Assembly (NCBI GenBank): GCA_943704425.1
Contig: CALSCP010001405.1
Span: forward strand, 31,762-63,935
DNA: 32,174 bases
Origin: Ministeria vibrans ATCC 50519
Lineage: Eukaryota > Opisthokonta > Filasterea
Reading direction: 5' to 3'
The notes below the pieces were generated by a model. It was not told where the DNA came from. It worked only from the letters and a program-made list of their open reading frames with translations, and did not search any database. Shown in pieces: positions 26,200 to 32,174 of the stretch. A program made the position numbers and the translations under genes. How positions within the stretch are numbered: the first letter of the stretch is position 1; every line of letters starts with the position of its first letter.

Positions 26200-27179
26200 T
26201 TAACACATGTGTCCGGCTGGAATGACCACAGCGACCAAGTCGTTGTTAGGCATGGCAGTGTCGGCAACAAAGGCATGCCCTTGCTTGTAGTTGTCGTTGT
26301 CGGTGAGGTAGGCGGTGAGAGGCAGGCCGTCTGCAGCACGCACAACGAGAGCGAGTGTGGCACCCTGCGTGATGGGCACGTCGCCCATGGGCCAGGTAAA
26401 GACATGGGCAAAGTCGTCGGGAGTCACCATAGCCGTTGTGTTGGTGCCCAGCTGTTTTCCACTGGGTGACCCCTCGTGGATGGATGCCACCACCTTGATG
26501 GGCTCGGTTGTACCCGGTCGTGTCAAGAGCGCCTTGACGCCCACCACGGCCATCTGGTGGTCCAGCACCACAAAGGTCTGAGCAAAGTAGGCGGCACTCA
26601 CGGTCGCGTGGTGTGCATCGGAGTCAAACCCAGGCGCATCCTTGGGCGGGTCGTTGAAGGTGCCGTCGTTGGCATCGTAGTGGTAGGAGGGTCGGTTCGG
26701 CGTGCCCACATAGCCGCCGGGCAGACGCAGATAGTGGAATTCCCACGCGTAGTGGCCACTCTGCGAGCAGCACTGCCAGATGCAAGCATCCGTATCCCCG
26801 ATGTACCTGTGCACAAGGAGACACGGGGTTTGTACATTGGTGGGATGACACCACAAATCAATCCCAAAGTGTACCTGTAGTCCACTGAGGGGTCGTAGAT
26901 GCGAAACGAATAGGGTGCGTCGCCGCTAAAGGTCACGAGGGCATGGCCAGTGGCATCGGGGGTGCCGTAGAAGGCCGTGGCGTTGTGGGCGGCGTCGGTG
27001 AAGCCAGTTTTGGCGGGGACTGTGCCGTCGATGTCATGCAACCACAAGTCGGCGCGTGAGCCCGCATGCACCGTCATGTGCTTCCCAAGCTGACGGGCAT
27101 ACGTCATTACCCATATCTCCGCGCCGAGGGTCGACGTGAGAGTCAGGGCGAGGCAGAGGGAACTGAATAAGCGAGACAT
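26200..27179 (-). CDS. Secreted protein of unknown function (303 aa)
   Basis: Two exons on the minus strand, 27179-26875 and 26806-26200, are joined in phase 2 across a 67-nt intron to give 303 aa. The N-terminus is a good signal peptide (MSRLFSSLCLALTLTSTLGA, cleavage near LGA|E). The mature protein is rich in His, Thr, Gly and aromatic residues, with strand-like segments (WVMTYARQLGKHMTVHAG, ALVTFSGDAPYSFRIYDPS, DDFAHVFTWPMGDVPITQG, GATLALVVRAADGLPLTAYL). There is a Cys cluster at the exon join (DACIWQCC) and one Cys at the extreme C-terminus. NNDLVAVVIPAGHMC ends the protein. Two or three N-x-T/S sites (NAT, NTT) fit secretion. It suggests an extracellular beta-rich protein; no family was recognised. 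Its start lies 246 nt from the divergent EFHC1 start. Confidence 0.85.
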
Positions 27180-27425
27180 GAACCAAAAAAAATAATCTGA
27201 GATAATGTAGATAAGATTATTCGTTCGAGTTGATCCATGAGAGGTCCTGTTGATCACGAAAAGTGTACAAAAAGCTCTCTGCAGCAAGCCTCTGGCCTAC
27301 GTACTACGTAGTACATACTAGCTACTACTAATTACTCTCGTCTAGCTACGACCTACGATGAGAAAGACATAATAATTATTACTACATTAAAAGAGTTAAT
27401 TCATTTATTTTGATACTCTTTTGAT
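27180..27425. promoter_or_regulatory. Divergent intergenic region, secreted protein / EFHC1
   Basis: These 246 nt must hold both promoters. They include a perfect 14-nt palindrome (GTACTACGTAGTAC, 27301-27314) within a cluster of TAC/GTA-rich words (TACGTA, TAGCTAC, CTACG). Confidence 0.5.
27301..27314. promoter_or_regulatory. Perfect 14-nt palindrome in a divergent promoter
   Basis: GTACTACGTAGTAC equals its own reverse complement and sits about 120 nt from each start codon. It could be a dimeric factor site. No known factor is assigned. Confidence 0.45.
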
Positions 27426-30022
27426 ATGTACACCCATCACTCGTCCTCAGTATCCACAACATTCCCTGCTAGCTACTCGTATGTGGGTGCAACGTCGTCG
27501 TCGTCGTCGTCGGTGTCGCCGCTCCGATCGTCAATGTCGTCTTTGAGCCATCGGCCGACATTCAACTCGGTTCCTTCCTCGCTCTCCTACACCCAGAGTG
27601 CGCGACCCACCCTGTACAATGGCCACACTGCCTACACGTCATCCAATGTGACGCTGCCGTTCCTGCCGGGAAACTCCTTTTCGCCAGTATGCTCAAAAAC
27701 ATGTTGGTCACCATGGAAACACGTTTGTACAATAGACGGGACGCGACGACTATCGACGACCACAACTGTGCAACTATGCCAATGAAGAACGTGTGGTCAA
27801 GCACGGCAACGCCGGAGCGCCAACAAGCTCGTATCCTCGCGGTGGAGGAGCTGCAACTGTGCCTTCCTGGCTTGCTTTTGACGGTCAAGTACGTAACAAT
27901 TATACTTATGTCCATTAATATTCACATGCACGTGCACATGTACTCACATGCGTGCGCGAGTGTATATAAATTAAACCGCTATATATTTATCTTCTACGCG
28001 TACTGTCATCTTTAGGTGCTTCGTTTTTACGCACATTCGGTTGAGCCACTCTCGGGCGATTCGACGTATCGTGTCCGGAACGTTATCATTCTCTTTTACC
28101 TTGAAGACGACACCATTCAAATCAATGAACCTCGCGTCGAAGACTCCGGTGCTCTTCAGGTAGAAAACAAATTTCAATGAGAAAGACATTGTTTATAATT
28201 TTAATTTATATACTTTTTATATAATTTATATATTTTAGGGTACCATTTTGAAACGCCATCGCGTTCCCAAAGACGTCTCGGCACGCACTGCAATTGACGC
28301 GCCAGACGCCCACTACACTATCCGCGACTTCAATGTGGGCGCCACTCTGGTCCTCTACTCGCGTTCTTACAAACTCAACGATTGCGACGAGTTTACCCGC
28401 TCCTTCCTGAGTACACTTGGCAAGGAGGTCCCTGCCCCTCAATCCGTGCCACTTGATCCGTCCACAACGCACCGCCAAAACACTCGCGCAAGCTTAAGCA
28501 TGACCACCTCCACGCGACATAGTACACGCGAGAGCACCGACACTCTTGGCCAGTTTCTCAAACATGATCGTCAAGTCCTCCGGTCAGAACGAACAATTTC
28601 TATTAATATTGTTTTATTCTTATTGTTCTTATTGTTTTAATATTCTTCTTGTTCCGACTATTGTTTTTATTATTCCTTATTATACTATTAAAACCATTCT
28701 GGTTGTGATAATAATAATAATTATAATAATACAATGACGTACTTTATGATTAGGTTTTTCGGGGAGTGGAACGACACACAGCTATACGGAGACACACACT
28801 CCCTGGTGATCATGTACTACCTTGCAGACGACACGGTAGAAGTGGTTGAGCCTGCGCGCAGTGCCGTTAGCACTGCGACCAGTCGCGTGTTTCTGTCGCG
28901 TCAGAAATTGCCGCGAAACGCGTCGCAAACACGCACGAGACTCGATTTTTCAGTGTCGGCCGTCAATGAGTTCTACCGACACACCGATTTTGTTTTGGGC
29001 GAAACCATTGATGTCTTTGGGCGCTCGGTGCGTCTCTTGGATGCAGACGCCTTTACGCGCTCTTTCTACCGCGAAAACTACAACACGTAAGAAAACAAAC
29101 GTCAAATATATAAATAATTTTCGTTTGTGATTGATAATAAATTGGAAATGTCTTCTTCTTCTTCTTCTAAATAATTAATGACGTTTTACCGTTCATTGTA
29201 AACCTTTAATGATCTACAACTTAAAGTCGCTTTAAATTTATAATATTTTTTTGACATCTAACTTCTACTCTGAATAATATTAATTATTAGTGATCTTTCC
29301 GCGGGACTCACTCGCACTGCAACCGTTCAAGACGCTCGGAACCCACAGAGTAGCACCGCGACTAGCGTGTCGCATGATCTTCCGCCCCACAATGGATTCG
29401 GCGATCCTCGTGATGCCGCTGGCTCCTGCGTGGGTCTTGTGCCCAAACCACCCAAACGTGACTTTAAGAAGTTACTCGAAAAAGAAGGACAGGTAGAAAA
29501 CAATTCAATTAGTGTCGTTGATTTGGTTTCTGTTCAATATGGTGTACATGTAATTAATTATAATGATGTGTGCTAATCTTCATCATAATTATATGCCCTT
29601 GTGGATCTTCCTCCTGTACATATGTTCTGCTATAATATTTTGATTCATGATATGCGACCAACTTGTGCTTATTCGCGATTGTACAAAAAAAAACTAATAA
29701 TGCATTAAATTTGTAGATTCTGCGATTCAGCGCGAAAATCCAAAGCGCGCGCAACGAGATTGACCGGGAGCGACGGTTTATTGTGTCGTACTATCTCAAC
29801 GACGACACCATTGCAGTGTACGAGCAGGCACAGCGCAATTCGGGTCTGACAGGTGGAAAGTACTTTCGCCGCAGAGCCCTGAAGAAGCCAACGGGCGATC
29901 CCTTTGATTCGGTATTTTACACGCCAACCGACCTGTACTCTGGTGCGGTGCTTGACGTGGAAGGAGTGTATTTTGAATTGTTGGAGCCTGATGCGTATTC
30001 GCAGAAGTTGATTTCGGAGTGA
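27426..30022 (+). CDS. EFHC1: EFHC1-type ciliary protein with three DM10 domains
   Basis: Seven exons, 27426-27686, 27736-27888, 28016-28159, 28239-28582, 28754-29086, 29291-29492 and 29717-30022, give 580 aa in frame throughout. After a Ser-rich leader comes LPFLPGNSF, the conserved EFHC N-terminal motif. Three DM10 domains start at about 139 (VLRFYAHS..IILFYLEDDTIQI), 299 (VLRFFGEW..VIMYYLADDTVEV) and 480 (ILRFSAKI..IVSYYLNDDTIAV). LPPHNGFG and LVPKPPKRDF precede the third, as in EFHC1. The family (Rib72 in Chlamydomonas) lies inside the doublet microtubules of motile cilia, so the organism very probably has a flagellum. The protein stops just after DM10-3 (DAYSQKLISE), without the C-terminal EF-hand of animal EFHC1. 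Two introns are only about 50 nt or strongly AT-rich. Confidence 0.95.
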
Positions 30023-30209
30023 AGGAAAGAATTTTATTATTTTAGAGCACATTTCCAATTGTTCTTTTTCAACTATAATTACAATCAATTACAAACGAAA
30101 ATCAAAAACACAAACAGATAGAGCCATCTATATAATAATAATAGGTACAATAAGATAATAATTATAATACTATCATTATTATTATGATTATTACTCCGCG
30201 TGTCTGGGC
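30023..30209. other. 3' flank of EFHC1
   Basis: AT-rich sequence with TAATAATA and ATTATTATT words. No gene is visible on either strand before the GC-rich block at about 30195-30290. Confidence 0.5.
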
Positions 30210-30491
30210 TTAGCCATCCAGGGCTTGAAGCGCCCGAGTTGGCTGTTGGAGGGTATCAGCACTCTCAGCAGTCAGATGGGTTGTGGAATGTCCGAGTGAG
30301 TGAGAGAGAGAAAGAGTTGAGTCATCGTCTTCAAATTGCTAAGCAATGACAAATTGACACAAAATTAATCATTCATTTTTCATACTCTGCTTCCCCGTCG
30401 CATCGGGTCGCACTCGCCCTCGCCCGTATCTGCTTCGATGAGTCTGGAGCGCGCACCACGCGGATCGAAGCGGTACTGCCCTCCGCAATCC
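30210..30491 (-). CDS. Candidate minus-strand 3' exons of an unknown gene
   Basis: An acceptor (TTTTAAG) leads into a minus-strand frame 30491-30386 reading YRFDPRGARSRLIEADTG then EGECDPMRRGSR. A GTATGA donor follows. An acceptor at 30264 joins in phase 0 to a final exon 30263-30210 (ADTLQQPTRALQALDG, stop TAA). The residue composition is protein-like and splice phases fit, but it overlaps the proposed first exon of the CLK gene on the other strand. No upstream exon is evident, and no homologue was recognised. Confidence 0.25.
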
Positions 30492-32060
30492 CTTAAAAGC
30501 CCAAAAGCCCAAAGTCCCTCTCCCCATCAGACACACTTCCCCTTTTGCGCCCCTCTCCTCTCTCTCTCTCTCTGTCTCTCTCTCTCCTCCATCCCATCCC
30601 GTCTCGTCTCCCCTGCCCCCTTTCGCTTCCCCCCACCCCCCCTTGCGACTGCGTAAACCTCCAAGGCACTCCCTCGTGTCGTTCCTTTGCTCTAATCCGT
30701 TCTGTTCGTGTCGTGTTTCACCAAATCGTTAAAAAAAAAAAAAAAACGTCTTCGTCTCGTGCAAACAAAAAAAGTGTCGCTCAAACCGTTTTTTTTTTTC
30801 GGTTCCTGTAGATTGCGCGAATGCGAAGACTCCGAGCCGGCACAACACGATGCTGCAGTGAATGTGGCGACGAAGCGAAGAAGAGGACAGGGCGCAGTGG
30901 ACGTAAACGCGTTGAGTTCAAAAACGGTTTTTTCCCTCATTTCGTCCGTTTTGCTCTTCTTGTGTTGTGCATTGTGCCATAGGCCACATCGAACGGACAC
31001 CAATCCGATGAGAGCAACGGCAAGGGGGCAGCGAAGCCTGCAAGCGAGGCCAAGGGGCCAAAGACGACGAGCGACAGCAAGGCGAGCAAGGCAGCGACCC
31101 GCTCAGACGCAGCATCGCCGCTCAGCGAGTGCAATCACGACCGCCGAGAGCGTCTCATGCGCGATTACCACGATCGCAAGGCCGAGCGCGATCAGGGCCA
31201 CATTGCTCCTTCCTCGTCGACACACGCGCAACGCACTCCCAACGCAAGCAACTCCAACAACAGCGCGCCATCTTCCACCCAAGCTCCTGCCTCATCCAGT
31301 GCCACCGCAACAGCTACCACAGCAGCAGCCAAGGGCGGCTCAGCTGCCACCAACACATCGACTTCGTCACAACTAAACACGGATGGAAAATACGACGAAA
31401 AGGACGGGCACTACAAAGTGCTCCTTGGCGAGCGCATTGGTCGAAGATGTCAGTCACAACTCCTACTAGGCGTGTTTTTCTCACTTTGTATTTGTTTGTT
31501 TCTTCCTGTCGTTCTATCACTTTGCTTCTTTCTTCCGTTCTCTCTCCCTATTTGTTTCTTTTCGCCCTCCTTTCTCTATCTTTATCTATCTCTCTCTCTC
31601 AGATTTGGTTGAGTCGCATCTTGGCGCAGGCACGTTTGGTCGTGTTGTGTCTACTTTTGATTTGGAGACTGGGAAAGATGGTAGAAAAGAAACGAGAATA
31701 GAACGAATTGTTTTCATTTTGTTGTATTGTGTTAGTGGCCATCAAAATCATTCGAAATGTGCCTAAATATCGACACGCGGCCAAGATTGAAATATCAATT
31801 CTGCAGAATATTGCGAGTCGTGATCGAACGGGCGCTCAGTAAGAGAATTATGTGGTTTTATAAAAGCTGTGGTGTAACCCGAATAATGTATAGCTCGTGC
31901 GTGCGTCTTCTCGACTGTTTCGACTACCGACGACACATTTGCATGTTGTTTGATGTGTTTGGTCCGTCACTCTACGACTTCCTCGAGACACACGGCTTTC
32001 AACCCTTTCACTTTTCCGATGTATTGGCCATTGGGCATCAGATTTTTGATGCATGTGACT
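30438..32060 (+). CDS. CLK: CLK/LAMMER dual-specificity protein kinase, 5' part
   Basis: Exons 30438-30652, 30812-30902, 30983-31448, 31603-31680, 31736-31838 and 31894-32060 join in frame and run to a donor just before the window ends, giving 373 aa so far. The N-terminal 250 residues are low-complexity (Ser/Ala/Thr/Lys). The kinase domain begins at about 258 with YLVESHLGAGTFGRVV (glycine loop), VAIKII (Lys287) and KYRHAAKIEISIL (helix C Glu). The LAMMER signature region HICMLFDVFGPSLYDFLETH then reads like CLK1-4. The catalytic loop and the EHLAMMERILG motif would lie beyond the window. CLKs phosphorylate SR splicing factors in the nucleus. Exon 1 (GSKRYCPP, then CT-encoded Leu/Ser) is the least certain part. 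Confidence 0.9.
30731..30746 (+). repeat. Poly-A tract (16) followed by CGTC
   Basis: In intron 1 of the CLK gene, on the sense strand, followed by CGTCTTCGTC. Confidence 0.9.
31505..31600 (+). repeat. CTATCACTTTG minisatellite relics in a CLK intron
   Basis: One exact core (31514-31524) followed by GCTTCTTTCTTCC, then a degenerate unit (CCCTATTTGTTTCTTTT) and TCTATC/TTTATC repeats up to the acceptor at 31602. Same sense orientation as the other loci. Confidence 0.8.
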
Positions 32061-32174
32061 GTAAGTTACTATGACTTTTGTTGAGTTACTGTGTGCTAGC
32101 ATTGTGTATTTTGGAATTATTTATGTTTGAATGGGATTGATTGTACTCTGTGTGTGAATGGGAGTAATCTTAAT

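Overview
The window is nuclear DNA from a single-celled eukaryote. Genes on both strands are packed a few hundred bases apart and cut by many short GT-AG introns (about 50-150 nt, a few longer). Stop codons are standard, exons are GC-rich, and introns and spacers are AT-rich and full of microsatellites. The gene set (FHA-forkhead factor, CIR1, USP7, WIPI/ATG18, CLK, and the DM10 ciliary protein EFHC1) suggests a flagellated relative of animals, fungi or amoebozoans. No species can be named from this sequence.

Layout: 256-2911 (-) FHA + forkhead transcription factor; 3160-4055 (+) C9orf85-type (DUF2039) zinc protein; 4110-5474 (-) CIR1; 5662-7378 (+) SAM-dependent methyltransferase; 7651-10721 (+) WIPI/ATG18 autophagy propeller; 10976-14369 (-) USP7 deubiquitinase lacking its N-terminus; 14432-14439 run of N; 14440-15405 (+) 3' part of an unrecognised gene; 15492-16208 (-) secreted glycine-rich hydrophobic protein; 16651-16761 (+) orphan coding fragment; 16942-23492 (-) phosphoinositide phospholipase C with tandem PH domains and no visible 5' end; 23971-24862 (-) 5' exons of a MATH-domain protein; 25200-25760 (-) possible three-exon microprotein gene; 26200-27179 (-) secreted protein of unknown function; 27426-30022 (+) EFHC1 with three DM10 domains; 30438-32060 (+) start of a CLK/LAMMER kinase that runs off the window.

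These are mostly unrelated housekeeping and signalling genes in divergent or convergent pairs, not a functional cluster. Exon boundaries were worked out by hand from splice motifs, phase and family alignment. Almost every junction keeps frame.

The points most worth a second look are the multi-PH phospholipase C; a pyrimidine-rich minisatellite (core CTATCACTTTG) in introns of different genes, always in the sense orientation; and the separation of a USP7-like MATH domain from a MATH-less USP7. The last may mark a misassembly running from the N gap to a poly-A tract near 23.87 kb.
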